Made by a program: the position numbers and the translations under genes
NCBI GenBank assembly: GCA_031551455.1
Contig: JAVBNP010000100.1
Span: 1-25,016, forward strand
Direction: 5' to 3'
Origin: JAIRLS01 sp031551455
GTDB lineage: Bacteria; Bacteroidota; Bacteroidia; Bacteroidales; UBA4181
Length of the DNA: 25,016 bases
Notes under the pieces: generated by a model
Database searches by the model: none
Told to the model about the DNA's origin: nothing
The model's input: the letters and a program-made list of their open reading frames with translations, nothing else
Part shown: in pieces, positions 8,403-15,928 of the stretch
How the letters are laid out: every line of letters starts with the position of its first letter
Numbering within the stretch: the stretch's first letter is position 1

Positions 8403-8412
8403 AAAAGAATGT

Positions 8413-8444
8413 CCTCGGATGTATAACTTCCGAGGCGTTTTTTT
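8413..8444 (+). terminator. Bidirectional rho-independent terminator
   Basis: CCTCGGA (8413-8419) and TCCGAGG (8429-8435) form a 7-bp stem with a 9-nt loop, followed by CG and seven T. On the other strand the stem is followed by ACATTC and six T, so it can end both the DUF1254 gene and the convergent small gene. Confidence 0.88.
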
Positions 8445-8463
8445 ATTTCACCTTTGGGGCGCG

Positions 8464-8649
8464 TTATATTTTCTTCAGTCGGTATTTTTCTTTCAAGACT
8501 TGTTTCTTCTCCTCATCCAAAGATTTGATATATCCCTTCCAACCGGGACAGAAATTAATGTGCCAACGCCAAAATCTGCCAATCAAGGATTTGGGCGCCT
8601 TGTCATATTTCGCCCGTATCGGGCAGTCTTCACAATTATGTTGTGCCAT
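8464..8649 (-). CDS. Small conserved Bacteroidetes protein (WRWHINFCPGW)
   Basis: A 61-residue protein starting MAQHNCEDCPIRAKYDKAPKS and containing GRFWRWHINFCPGWKGY. I recognise this as a conserved small hypothetical of Bacteroidales, though I know of no function. CxxC near the N-terminus and a later Cys suggest metal binding. The frame is open upstream to 8751, but the start at 8649 is supported by the conserved N-terminus and by a TATCTTTG promoter box at 8676-8683 (minus strand), which lies inside the extension. It is convergent with the DUF1254 gene and divergent from an AlkD-like gene. Confidence 0.82.
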   Translation of the reverse strand: MAQHNCEDCPIRAKYDKAPKSLIGRFWRWHINFCPGWKGYIKSLDEEKKQVLKEKYRLKKI

Positions 8650-8675
8650 GCATATTACGCGTTTGAATGTGATGA

Positions 8676-8683
8676 CAAAGATA
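8676..8683 (-). promoter_or_regulatory. -7 promoter element of the small conserved gene
   Basis: On the minus strand this reads TATCTTTG, a full TAnnTTTG match, 27 bp before the start at 8649. The -33 box is not recognisable. The position argues against the longer ORF start at 8751. Confidence 0.5.
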
Positions 8684-8828
8684 CGATTTAAACCGACCGG
8701 ACGACACTCTCCGGTAAACGGAAGACGACTTGCCACCGGGTTGTGAGGCAAAGCGCGGCAGCGTGTTTCATATCAACATTTGCGCCGGATACCCGATTTA
8801 TTTTTCACATGTTTGCGGAGGGTAAATC

Positions 8829-8859
8829 TTTCAAAGGCCGTTTTTAATCCGTACTTTTG
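8829..8859 (+). promoter_or_regulatory. Promoter of the AlkD-GNAT-GNAT operon
   Basis: TTTC (8829-8832), a 19-nt spacer and TACTTTTG (8852-8859) match the Bacteroidetes TTTG/TAnnTTTG promoter with one mismatch in the -33 box. The ATG of the first gene lies 25 bp downstream. Confidence 0.6.
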
Positions 8860-8884
8860 CAAGAGTTTATAAAGTGTTGCAGCA

Positions 8885-9598
8885 ATGAAAACAATCACCG
8901 AACGTATCTGGCAAGCGCTTAGAGATGCCGTCGACGAAAAAACGTTAAGTACATCGCATAAGTTCTTCAAGGAAGGCGAGCACGCGAAGGTTTACGGCGT
9001 AGGGATGGCGACTGTCGGTAGAATTGCCAAAGAATTTTTCGTCGAAATTAAAAGTATGCCGAAATCTCAAATCTTCGATTTATGCGAAGACCTGTGGCAG
9101 TCGGGATATTTGGAAGAAGCGGTTGTCGCCTGCGAGTGGTCGTATGCGCTTCGCAAGCAATATGAGCCGAGCGATTTCGAAACGTTCGAGCGGTGGATTG
9201 AAAATTACGTGGATAATTGGGCTTCGTGCGATACCTTGTGCAATCACACCGTCGGTGAATTTGTCGAAAAGTATCCAGAATATATTTCCCGACTGAAAGA
9301 CACGGCAACATCCGGTAACCGCTGGATGCGACGTGCTGCCGCCGTTACACTGATTATTCCCGCCCGTAAAGGATTGTTTTTGGATGATATTTTTCAAATC
9401 GCAACAACGTTACTTCACGATCAAGACGATTTGGTGCAGAAGGGTTACGGTTGGATGCTCAAAGCGGCAAGTCAAGCGCACCAAAAAGAAGTTTTCGATT
9501 TTGTGATGAAGCATAAAGCCACGATGCCGCGAACTGCCCTTCGATACGCCATTGAAAAAATGCCGCCGGAGATGAGGGCCGAGGCGATGAAGAAATAA
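8885..9598 (+). CDS. DNA alkylation repair protein, AlkD-like (copy 1)
   Basis: A 237-residue all-helical HEAT-like protein of the AlkD superfamily. AlkD glycosylases excise N3- and N7-alkylpurines without flipping the base. Residues matching the AlkD active surface are present: W104, then VDNWASCD at 109-116 (Asp110 in the place of the catalytic Asp) and RWMRR at 146-150 (Arg149/150). It is cytosolic. It has its own promoter, and a GNAT gene starts 4 bp after its stop. Two other AlkD-superfamily genes lie within 9 kb. True glycosylase activity is inferred from the retained motifs. Confidence 0.9.
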   Translation: MKTITERIWQALRDAVDEKTLSTSHKFFKEGEHAKVYGVGMATVGRIAKEFFVEIKSMPKSQIFDLCEDLWQSGYLEEAVVACEWSYALRKQYEPSDFETFERWIENYVDNWASCDTLCNHTVGEFVEKYPEYISRLKDTATSGNRWMRRAAAVTLIIPARKGLFLDDIFQIATTLLHDQDDLVQKGYGWMLKAASQAHQKEVFDFVMKHKATMPRTALRYAIEKMPPEMRAEAMKK

Positions 9599-9602
9599 TT
9601 GA

Positions 9603-10061
9603 ATGAGCAAAGCAATCGTAAATTATACAATATCGGGGATATCGAAATCGGAATATCCCGAAATAATGCAGGTTTGGGAAGCATCGGTCAGAGCGACCCA
9701 TCATTTTTTGAAGGAAGAAGATATTTTGTTTTTCGGAAAACTGATTCCCGAAAAATATCTTGATGCCGTGCGACTGTATGCCGTTCGTGATGCAGATAAT
9801 CGGATTCTCGGTTTTTCGGGTGTGTCGGACGACAGCATCGAAATGTTGTTCATCCGGCCCGAAGCCCGCGGAAAAGGAATCGGCGCCGCTTTATTGAATT
9901 TTGCCGTTACCGAATTGCATTTGCGAAAAGTGGATGTAAATGAACAGAATGAACAAGCCGTCGGTTTTTATTCCCGCATGGGATTTGTCGTTGTCGGCCG
10001 TTCCGAGCGCGACGGAACGGGAAAGCCTTATCCGATTTTACATTTGGAGATAAAGCCGTGA
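9603..10061 (+). CDS. YjaB-like GNAT N-acetyltransferase
   Basis: A 152-residue GNAT resembling E. coli YjaB. It has the N-terminal ATHHFL segment (31-36), the acetyl-CoA loop RPEARGKGIGAALL at 85-98, VNEQNEQAVGFYSRMGF at 112-128 and GKPYPILHL near the end. YjaB has been described as an acetyltransferase with lysine-acetylating activity; the acceptor here is unknown. It lies 4 bp after the AlkD-like gene, and its stop overlaps the GTG start of the next GNAT gene, so the three form one operon. Confidence 0.9.
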   Translation: MSKAIVNYTISGISKSEYPEIMQVWEASVRATHHFLKEEDILFFGKLIPEKYLDAVRLYAVRDADNRILGFSGVSDDSIEMLFIRPEARGKGIGAALLNFAVTELHLRKVDVNEQNEQAVGFYSRMGFVVVGRSERDGTGKPYPILHLEIKP

Positions 10062-10489
10062 TACGTAAATTTCATACGGCAGATACCGATTCGGTGGTCA
10101 AAATTTGGTTGGATGCGTCCGTCATCGCCCACAATTTTATTGAAGCAAGTTATTGGCAAAGCAGAATCGACGACATGCGGAATATCTATCTGCCTTCCGC
10201 CATGACGTTTGTATATGAAGACTCCGGAAAAATCATCGGATTTATTTCGATAGTTGAAAATTTCATTGCCGCGGTGTTCGTATCCCCCGAAGAACAAGGA
10301 AAAGGTATCGGCAAACGGTTGATGGATTTTGTAAAACAAACGCACAAGACGTTGGAATTGACGGTTTACAAAGAGAACGAACGTTCGGTGGAATTTTACA
10401 AGAAACAGGAGTTTAAAATAATACGCGAAAGTATTGATGAATTTACCGGACACGCCGAATTATTGATGAAGTTTGTGAAAGAAGAATGA
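10058..10489 (+). CDS. YiaC-like GNAT N-acetyltransferase
   Basis: A 143-residue GNAT beginning with GTG. The start is fixed by the GTGA overlap with the preceding stop. It resembles E. coli YiaC: IWLDASVIAHNFIEASYW near the N-terminus, VSPEEQGKGIGKRLM at 75-89 for acetyl-CoA binding, and VYKENERSVEFYKKQEF at 103-119. YiaC is reported to be a protein lysine acetyltransferase; that role here is inference. It shares an ancestor with the YjaB-like gene beside it and may be an old tandem duplicate. It is the last gene of the operon and is followed by a folded repeat element. Confidence 0.9.
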   Translation: MIRKFHTADTDSVVKIWLDASVIAHNFIEASYWQSRIDDMRNIYLPSAMTFVYEDSGKIIGFISIVENFIAAVFVSPEEQGKGIGKRLMDFVKQTHKTLELTVYKENERSVEFYKKQEFKIIRESIDEFTGHAELLMKFVKEE

Positions 10490-10802
10490 ATGCAAGTTCT
10501 TTTTTCGGACGGTTTCCTTTGCGAAAATATTTCGAGAAAAAACGAATATATATATCAGAGGTCGTTTACATTTTTAATTTGTCCTTACAGGACGTCGATT
10601 TGAGAGGAAATTTTCTGTCCCGAGGCGTTGCCATCGGACTGAAATAAGTTAGCCTTTCAGGCTAACGTGCTTTTGATAATCGGGCTGAAAGCCCGGGTTA
10701 ATTCAGCCCGATGGCAACGCCTCGGGAGACCAAGCGATACAAAATTTTGACACGCCGGAGGTGCAGTTTAATTAAATCGAAAAGCAAAATTTAAACACTC
10801 CC
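10490..10802. other. Intergenic region carrying a folded repeat
   Basis: This lies between the convergent YiaC-like and second AlkD-like genes. Its centre is the 108-bp inverted-repeat element (10619-10726) described separately. The flanks are AT-rich with no ORF or promoter box that I trust. Confidence 0.5.
10619..10726. repeat. 108-bp multi-hairpin inverted-repeat element
   Basis: The outer arms (10619-10643 and 10702-10726) are 25 bp and complementary at 24 positions. Inside are two hairpins: GTTAGCC/GGCTAAC (10648-10654 and 10660-10666, loop TTTCA) and CGGGCT/AGCCCG (10681-10686 and 10690-10695, loop GAA). The segment at 10680-10689 can also pair perfectly with 10702-10711, so at least two folds compete. 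Elements with GGCTGAAAGCC-type hairpins and GATGGCAACGCC arms recur in intergenic regions of many environmental bacteria to my recollection. This resembles a REP/MITE-like dispersed repeat rather than a gene-specific terminator. Confidence 0.7.
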
Positions 10803-11510
10803 TCAATCGAGGAGTAATGTTTTGTATTGTCCCGGCAGCAACTCCGACGATTCCTTTAAAAGTTTCTTCGTAATGATTGTTTTATTTCGATTCAGAAAAT
10901 CAAACGTTTGTTGCGGACATTTCTTGCCGATTTCCCTCAATGCCCATCCTACGGCTTTTGATACGACTTGTTCTTTGTCGGACAACAGGTTTCGGCAAAC
11001 AACAAACGTTTCTTCGGGATATTGATGTCCGCCGTGGTTCATATTGGCGACCGTTGCGGCGGCAAATCTTCGTTTCCATTTATCGGATGATTTCGAAAGG
11101 CTTAATAATTTATCCGTCAAGGTCGGATTATTGACAATCATCGGTGCAACAATATTACTCGAAAGCTGGTCGCATGTTTCCCAATTATCGACATGATACA
11201 GCCAACCGTCTATTTTGTCCCACGAAACGGTACGAAATTCTTTTTTGTAAAGCGACATCAAGAAAATCGCAAACAGAATATCTTCCCTGCATTCATCGAC
11301 AAAAAGAGAATCCGCCATATCGCAAACCAAATCAAAATCGGGTTTATTGTCCGTTTTATACGACTTGGCAATTTGGCGTATTTTGGGAACCGTAACTCCG
11401 ATACATTTGCTTCCGGATGTCAATCGCAGTATTTTTTCTTTCGTCGGTTCGTCTGACGATTCCGATAAAAGATGTCTGATTTCGTTGATGTATTTATCTT
11501 TATGATTCAT
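10803..11510 (-). CDS. DNA alkylation repair protein, AlkD-like (copy 2)
   Basis: A 235-residue HEAT-like AlkD-superfamily protein. It keeps the same surface motifs as the 8885-9598 copy: HVDNWETCD at 106-114 (Asp108, Trp110) and DKWKRRFAAATV at 143-154 (Arg147/148). Outside these motifs the two proteins differ strongly, so this is not a recent duplication. Its N-terminus has ITSGSK-like spacing and GVTVPKIRQIAK, typical of the COG4912 group. It is cytosolic, monocistronic or read with the upstream DUF3795 gene on the same strand, and convergent with the AlkD-GNAT-GNAT operon. Confidence 0.92.
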   Translation of the reverse strand: MNHKDKYINEIRHLLSESSDEPTKEKILRLTSGSKCIGVTVPKIRQIAKSYKTDNKPDFDLVCDMADSLFVDECREDILFAIFLMSLYKKEFRTVSWDKIDGWLYHVDNWETCDQLSSNIVAPMIVNNPTLTDKLLSLSKSSDKWKRRFAAATVANMNHGGHQYPEETFVVCRNLLSDKEQVVSKAVGWALREIGKKCPQQTFDFLNRNKTIITKKLLKESSELLPGQYKTLLLD

Positions 11511-11588
11511 GCTGCCGATCGGTTTTTATATCTTTTTTTGTTGGCAAGAACGATTAGGATTTTTCATTTTTTAATGACTTGCTTTGTT

Positions 11589-12032
11589 CTATTCATCGCT
11601 ATTTTTAGCATAAGCAAATCCGAACCCTTTTGCTTGGCGCTCGTCTTGAAGTTTTCCCCACGGCTCCCAACCTTTCTCGCGCAAAACAGCATTGTCGTGT
11701 TTAAGCATAGGGTAGTCTTCAAAAAATTCCGTAAAATACTCGCAAGGATAACTTTCGCACAATGCGCACATTTCAACATTTTTCTCTTTTGCACATAGTC
11801 TGATTTTGCAGGTCGGATTTCCACTTCTCTCCTTACACGAGATACATACACCTTCAAGGGACACACCTTTCAGAAATGACCAAAATTTTTCGCCGTCGGG
11901 AAAGGACGACATAATTTCGTCAAATCCCAACTTCTTCATTTCCTCATACAAAACTTTTGCTGCAGGTTCAACTTTCACCTTCACCGCACAATTTTCGCAG
12001 TAAAGACCGCAGTAACAAGTATATTTTTCCAT
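11589..12032 (-). CDS. DUF3795 domain protein (second copy)
   Basis: A 147-residue Cys-rich protein. MEKYTCYCGLYCENCAVK at the N-terminus, GVCISCKERSGNPTCKIRLCAKEK, and VEMCALCESYPCEYF are the Cys clusters typical of DUF3795, suggesting zinc or an iron-sulfur cluster. The frame is open to 12068, but MEKYTC at 12032 matches the family start, and the extra residues (MLKYFVDRRLKN) look like leader. It is only distantly related to the DUF3795 protein at 5103 and longer at the C-terminus. It lies between a VOC gene and an AlkD-like gene on the same strand. Confidence 0.85.
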   Translation of the reverse strand: MEKYTCYCGLYCENCAVKVKVEPAAKVLYEEMKKLGFDEIMSSFPDGEKFWSFLKGVSLEGVCISCKERSGNPTCKIRLCAKEKNVEMCALCESYPCEYFTEFFEDYPMLKHDNAVLREKGWEPWGKLQDERQAKGFGFAYAKNSDE

Positions 12033-12119
12033 ATTCTTCAATCTTCTATCTACAAAATATTTTAACATTCAATTCATTATCTACCGCGCTGTCGCCTGTC
12101 AAATTTTCGATATTGCCTG

Positions 12120-12551
12120 TCATAATTGCAGCATGTCATTTCCGTCAAAAGTAACAAAAGGGTTGTACGCTACTTCCCAATAATAACCATCAGGATCGGC
12201 AAAATAAGCGTGGTAACCGCCCCAAAAGACTTTTTGAGGTTCTTTGGTAACGATTGCTCCCACTTTGCGAGCTAACTCAATAGTATCGCGAACTTCCTGT
12301 TCGCTTTTTACATTGTATGCCAAAGTTATTCCGCTAAATCCCTTTGCTATTTCGGGTGGATTTGTTTCACTGATGTCCTGTGCCAATAAATCTAACGGAT
12401 ACAATTCAAATTTTGTCCCAAAAGTATCGAAAAAAATAACTTTCGGACAATCTTCCGTTTCTTTGGTACGGAACCCCAAGCCTTCGCGATAAAACTTTAC
12501 CGACTTTTGCATATCTCTCACTCCGAGAGCAATAATGCTGATTCTATTCAT
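12120..12551 (-). CDS. VOC (glyoxalase/bleomycin-resistance fold) protein
   Basis: A 143-residue single-domain VOC protein with two beta-alpha-beta-beta-beta modules: MNRISIIALGVRDMQKSV then FYREGLGF, and ADPDGYYWEVAYNP at the end, where the Glu of WEVA is the usual metal ligand. Proteins of this size act as dimeric lyases, dioxygenases or antibiotic-binding proteins; the substrate cannot be told. The next gene downstream on the strand is DUF3795. No clear promoter was found. Confidence 0.9.
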   Translation of the reverse strand: MNRISIIALGVRDMQKSVKFYREGLGFRTKETEDCPKVIFFDTFGTKFELYPLDLLAQDISETNPPEIAKGFSGITLAYNVKSEQEVRDTIELARKVGAIVTKEPQKVFWGGYHAYFADPDGYYWEVAYNPFVTFDGNDMLQL

Positions 12552-12654
12552 TTTGCAATCAATTTTATGTCCTTGCCGGACGATTTACATTTTGTTTAAT
12601 TCAATTTCTATTTCATTGTCGCTCGCTGACTGCCAATGTTCCTGCGGCTGCTTA

Positions 12655-13923
12655 TCAATATTTGTCGTCATCTTTTATTTTTATATTTGTCAAATTCAGA
12701 AGAAATAAGCAAATATCTCTTATTTCTTTACTTGTCCAATTGGTGTTATGGGCTTTAAATTTATTAGATGTTTTCTTCTCAAGAGTCCAAGTGGCACCAT
12801 CGTTCATGAATATGTATTTTTCGTTTGCTAAATTATCAAAATTGGATTTTTCCACAAGATCTAAGAATGTTTTCCACGTATTTGTGTTTAACTTCTTTTT
12901 ACCAGACTTTTTTAATCCTTTTGGTTCATAACCTCCAGCACCTTTACCAACTTTCCAATATAACATTGTTTCATTATTGACATTTTCAATTCGTATTGCT
13001 ATTGGATTGTGAAAACTCCTAAGCCACGTAAATCTGTAAATTGTTTTGTCTTCTTTCAACTCTTTATTAAAAAGGCAATCTTCCTTTAAATCTGTTAATT
13101 GAATTTCAAGCCATTCCGCTGTTCTCTTTCCCGATTCAATTTCAAAAAGATAATCAACAGTATTGTCACATTGCCAGTCTTCGCTCAGATTAGCAAAATA
13201 CCAAGAAGGGAAAAAGCATTGGTTAAAGTTATCGTCAGCATTTTTGGGAACTTCGCTATTTTCGAGTATGTTAAGATAGCATTCAACTTGTCTTATGGGA
13301 TAATAGATAATATCTTTTTCAGATGTGTTTAAATTCCAAAGCCTATAAAAATATTTCAACGCACTGTCGGCCGGGTGTTCAAATGTTGATAATTTAATCT
13401 CCTTCTCTTTTTTAGCAAAAGTAGTATCAACAAAAGCATCATCTGACTCAAAGCCGAACATCCAATCTTTTTCTTTTTCTAACGGATAGATGAAATCTTT
13501 ATAATAGGTTTCAGCCAATTTGAAAATTACTGATAAGTCCGAATCGTTTATTTGAAGTGCTCGATTTAGATATTTAATTTTTTGACTGTTATAAATATCC
13601 CTTTGACGAAAATCATATTCCGACCAAAGCAATTCTGTTCTCAATAGATACGGCTCTGTATTGTTCGGATACTTTTCAATCAAGTTGTCAAAATATACTG
13701 AAACTGAATCTATTTTTCTGTCATCATAATATCGGCAAATATACTCTGTCGCTTGATAATTGAATGGGTCTAATTCTTGAAGTTTTTTTGCAATATTAAT
13801 TTTATCTTCATATTTTTCAGAACTACGATGCCAAGACAAATCATATTCCAACTCTTTGACTGTCTGTCCGAAAGCTGAAATAGATAGAAGTAATAATATT
13901 ACGTTTAAATAAATTGCTTTCAT
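12655..13923 (-). CDS. Secreted TPR-like protein of unknown function, AT-rich
   Basis: A 422-residue protein that I cannot assign. A signal peptide (residues 1-20, ending SAFGQ) indicates export, with cleavage before Thr21. Residues about 20-210 contain helical repeats resembling tetratricopeptide units (KELEYDLSWHR, AKKLQELDPFNYQA, RYYDDRKIDSVSVYFDNLIEKYPNN). The C-terminal half (240-400) is a mixed region with many Trp and Tyr and segments such as ETMLYWKVGKGAGGYEPKG, which may be a separate beta-rich domain. The DNA is visibly more AT-rich than its neighbours, which suggests recent acquisition. It is monocistronic. Confidence 0.75.
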   Translation of the reverse strand: MKAIYLNVILLLLSISAFGQTVKELEYDLSWHRSSEKYEDKINIAKKLQELDPFNYQATEYICRYYDDRKIDSVSVYFDNLIEKYPNNTEPYLLRTELLWSEYDFRQRDIYNSQKIKYLNRALQINDSDLSVIFKLAETYYKDFIYPLEKEKDWMFGFESDDAFVDTTFAKKEKEIKLSTFEHPADSALKYFYRLWNLNTSEKDIIYYPIRQVECYLNILENSEVPKNADDNFNQCFFPSWYFANLSEDWQCDNTVDYLFEIESGKRTAEWLEIQLTDLKEDCLFNKELKEDKTIYRFTWLRSFHNPIAIRIENVNNETMLYWKVGKGAGGYEPKGLKKSGKKKLNTNTWKTFLDLVEKSNFDNLANEKYIFMNDGATWTLEKKTSNKFKAHNTNWTSKEIRDICLFLLNLTNIKIKDDDKY

Positions 13924-14144
13924 AAAGTTACAAATTTCATTTTTCCAATCAATTGTATTTTTCTCACTTGATAATCACACACCACTGTTTGGCAAATAGC
14001 TGCTAATTATATTATAGCTGTCTTCAATACGTTTTAGATACAGCAAACACCCAATTTGGAATGCTTGCTGTACCTATTTTTTGAAATCATTTTGCCGAAT
14101 AACTTGCACTTACACCGAAATGTCAGTGTAAGTGCACATCTATA
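13924..14144. other. AT-rich spacer with two stem-loops
   Basis: The spacer between the TPR-like and VOC genes contains an 8-bp stem (TACAGCAA at 14039-14046 with TTGCTGTA at 14065-14072), followed on the plus strand by CCTATTTTTT. It also has a perfect 11-bp stem (14105-14115 with 14126-14136, 10-nt loop) 8 bp after the VOC stop. The second may end the AraC-VOC transcript, although no T-run follows it on the minus strand. Confidence 0.5.
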
Positions 14145-14546
14145 CTATTCCGTTTTCAAAGGTGTGAAAAATTCAATCAGATTTTCTTCAGGGTCTCGCA
14201 AATGAACAACCCGCATTCCCCAATCGGGCATATCTATCGGTTGATTAATAAATTGAATGTCTTTCTTTAAAAATGCTTGATACGTCTCATCCACATTTTC
14301 TACCTCAAAGGATATCATTGACTTTTCGCGGCAGCCGGTGGGCTGGTCTTTGTCTGCATTACCGACTGCGGGAACCATAAAATCGGACACAAATATGGCT
14401 AATCCTTCGATACCTTCCGCTACTTTGAAGGAAGCATAACAACCGTTTTCATCGCCCCAAAGCGGGTCCAAACCAAGTTGCTCGGTGTAAAATTTGAAGC
14501 ATTTTTTGTAGTCTTTGACTAACAGCCTTACATTATTGAATTTCAT
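14145..14546 (-). CDS. VOC family protein (second copy)
   Basis: A 133-residue VOC domain starting MKFNNVRLLVKDYKKCFKFY, with QLGLDPLWGD and the C-terminal VVHLRDPEENLIEFFTPL, in which the final Glu is the likely metal ligand. The frame is open to 14579, but the Met at residue 12 of that frame begins the canonical VOC strand. The gene follows the AraC-type regulator on the same strand (36 bp from its stop to this ATG), so it is a plausible target of that regulator. It may bind or modify a small toxic molecule; no substrate can be named. Confidence 0.9.
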   Translation of the reverse strand: MKFNNVRLLVKDYKKCFKFYTEQLGLDPLWGDENGCYASFKVAEGIEGLAIFVSDFMVPAVGNADKDQPTGCREKSMISFEVENVDETYQAFLKKDIQFINQPIDMPDWGMRVVHLRDPEENLIEFFTPLKTE

Positions 14547-14581
14547 ATCTCTATTTTTAAGGGATTTATAATGCTGCAAAG

Positions 14582-15415
14582 TTATGGGATATACTCATCG
14601 CCGTAAGCATAAAAAATCGACTTTCTTTGCCGGAAATCGTTTGGCGTATCGCCCGTCAGTAACTTGAAATCTTTAGAGAGATGCGTATGGTCGTAATATC
14701 CGCATTCTACGGCAATCGTCAGCAGGTCTTTGTGCGGATACTTTTGCATACATTGTAAGGCGTTTTTAAACCGGAATATTTTTGCAAACATTTTGGGGCT
14801 GACTCCAATCACGGATTTGAATTTACGTTCGAAATGCCGTTGGCAAAGGCAAACATCGGAGGCGACATCGGCAAGGGATAATCGTCCTTTTGCAAGGCTG
14901 ATCAGATCAACGGCGCGGATTATCTGCCTGTCGGCGTGGTACAACCGCGAAAACCGGTTTAGAAGGCAACTATTCGTATGCGCTACTATTTCCGCCACGG
15001 ATTGTTTTTCGGGCAATGCTTCATAAAATGATTTGTCGAACGAGGTTTCAACCAATGACAATTCCACGCTTCGGTCGGTAAGTTCTTCCATCGAAACGCG
15101 GGTAAAGGCTGTGATTCCGGCAGGTTGGAAGCGGATACCGAACATTTGCATGGATTCCGGGTAATCTACTTCGAGAAAGCTTGTCGTCATCCCGAAAAGC
15201 CGGGCATCGGAAGTTCCCCTTGTTCTATCGAATTTAAAAATAATATCGGTACAACCGTCGGGAAAAACCTTCGGTGTCACTTCGCTGCTCACGAAACTGC
15301 TTGCCGACCAATAGTTTTTCACCCAAGGGATTAATCGTGTGTCGGGGTTATATTCTTGATAATAATACACTTTATTGTTTATCTGCAAATTTCTGGTGTT
15401 TTGAAAGTCTGACAA
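14582..15415 (-). CDS. AraC-family regulator with DUF6597-type N-terminal domain
   Basis: A 277-residue transcription factor. The N-terminal sensor shows VKNYWSA and FPDGCTDIIFKF (51-62), typical of DUF6597 ligand domains, and MFGIRFQPAG at 91-100. The C-terminal DNA-binding domain has two helix-turn-helix units, about 179-202 (LSLADVASDVCLCQRHFERKFK) and 230-256 (LLTIAVECGYYDHTHLSKDFK). The ATG at 15415 overlaps the end of the YdeI-like gene by 44 nt; a GTG at 15370, just past that stop, is an alternative start. It probably regulates the VOC gene directly downstream, possibly in response to that enzyme's ligand. Confidence 0.9.
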   Translation of the reverse strand: MSDFQNTRNLQINNKVYYYQEYNPDTRLIPWVKNYWSASSFVSSEVTPKVFPDGCTDIIFKFDRTRGTSDARLFGMTTSFLEVDYPESMQMFGIRFQPAGITAFTRVSMEELTDRSVELSLVETSFDKSFYEALPEKQSVAEIVAHTNSCLLNRFSRLYHADRQIIRAVDLISLAKGRLSLADVASDVCLCQRHFERKFKSVIGVSPKMFAKIFRFKNALQCMQKYPHKDLLTIAVECGYYDHTHLSKDFKLLTGDTPNDFRQRKSIFYAYGDEYIP

Positions 15416-15863
15416 TCATTTTTGCTATTCTGTCCACTTTCGTTTGTTCCGTTTTTCCGGAATATATCCACTTGACGTATTGGTGTTGCTCGCTTTCGTT
15501 AAGCGAATTAAAGAATTTCAATGCTTCGGCGTCGTCTTGTAGGCAGAACAATAATTCTTCGGGAATTTCCAACGGGTCGTTATCGGGATATAAAATGACG
15601 TGGACATAATCGCCTGCTTCCTTTTTAATTTTCTTTCGGATATCGGCCTTTACCGATAGAAATACTTGTCCCGTATCTTTCAGAAAAGGCATTAATCGGT
15701 AATCGCTGATTGCAAAGCCGTCGATACTTCCTTTTACTTTTACCCAACCAAACGGGGTATTTTTGTCGGGCAGAATTTCGGGGATAATCGTATATGTCCA
15801 ACCTCCATGTCCGGGAAATTTTTCAAGCAGATATTTTTTATCTACCAACGGTTTTTCATTCAT
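15372..15863 (-). CDS. YdeI/OmpD-associated family protein with DUF1905
   Basis: A 163-residue protein starting MNEKPLVDKKYLLEKFPGHG. The N-terminal half is a DUF1905 domain (GGWTYTIIPEI, FGWVKVKGSIDGFAI, LMPFLKDTGQVFLSVKADIRKKI). The C-terminal half is the YdeI/OmpD-associated helical segment (SLNESEQHQYVKWIYSGKTEQTKVDRIAKMI). The wider family has been linked to peptide or bacteriocin resistance in enterobacteria, but function here is not established. The frame is open to 15890; I chose the internal Met because family members begin there. Its 3' end overlaps the AraC gene. Confidence 0.88.
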   Translation of the reverse strand: MNEKPLVDKKYLLEKFPGHGGWTYTIIPEILPDKNTPFGWVKVKGSIDGFAISDYRLMPFLKDTGQVFLSVKADIRKKIKKEAGDYVHVILYPDNDPLEIPEELLFCLQDDAEALKFFNSLNESEQHQYVKWIYSGKTEQTKVDRIAKMIVRLSKHQKFADKQ

Positions 15864-15928
15864 GGCGTATATTGTTTTGATTTTCAGCATGTATAAAGTT
15901 CAATTCCCTCAAAAATTGTATTTGCGAT

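Noticed and set aside
10619..10726. A tRNA-like cloverleaf
   Set aside because: The arms are far too long, and there is no T-loop GTTCRA motif, no anticodon arm of proper size and no acceptor CCA geometry.
14105..14136. An integron attC site next to the VOC gene
   Set aside because: The 11-bp stem is perfect but the R' and R'' core sequences (GTTRRRY and its partner) are missing, and there is no integrase.
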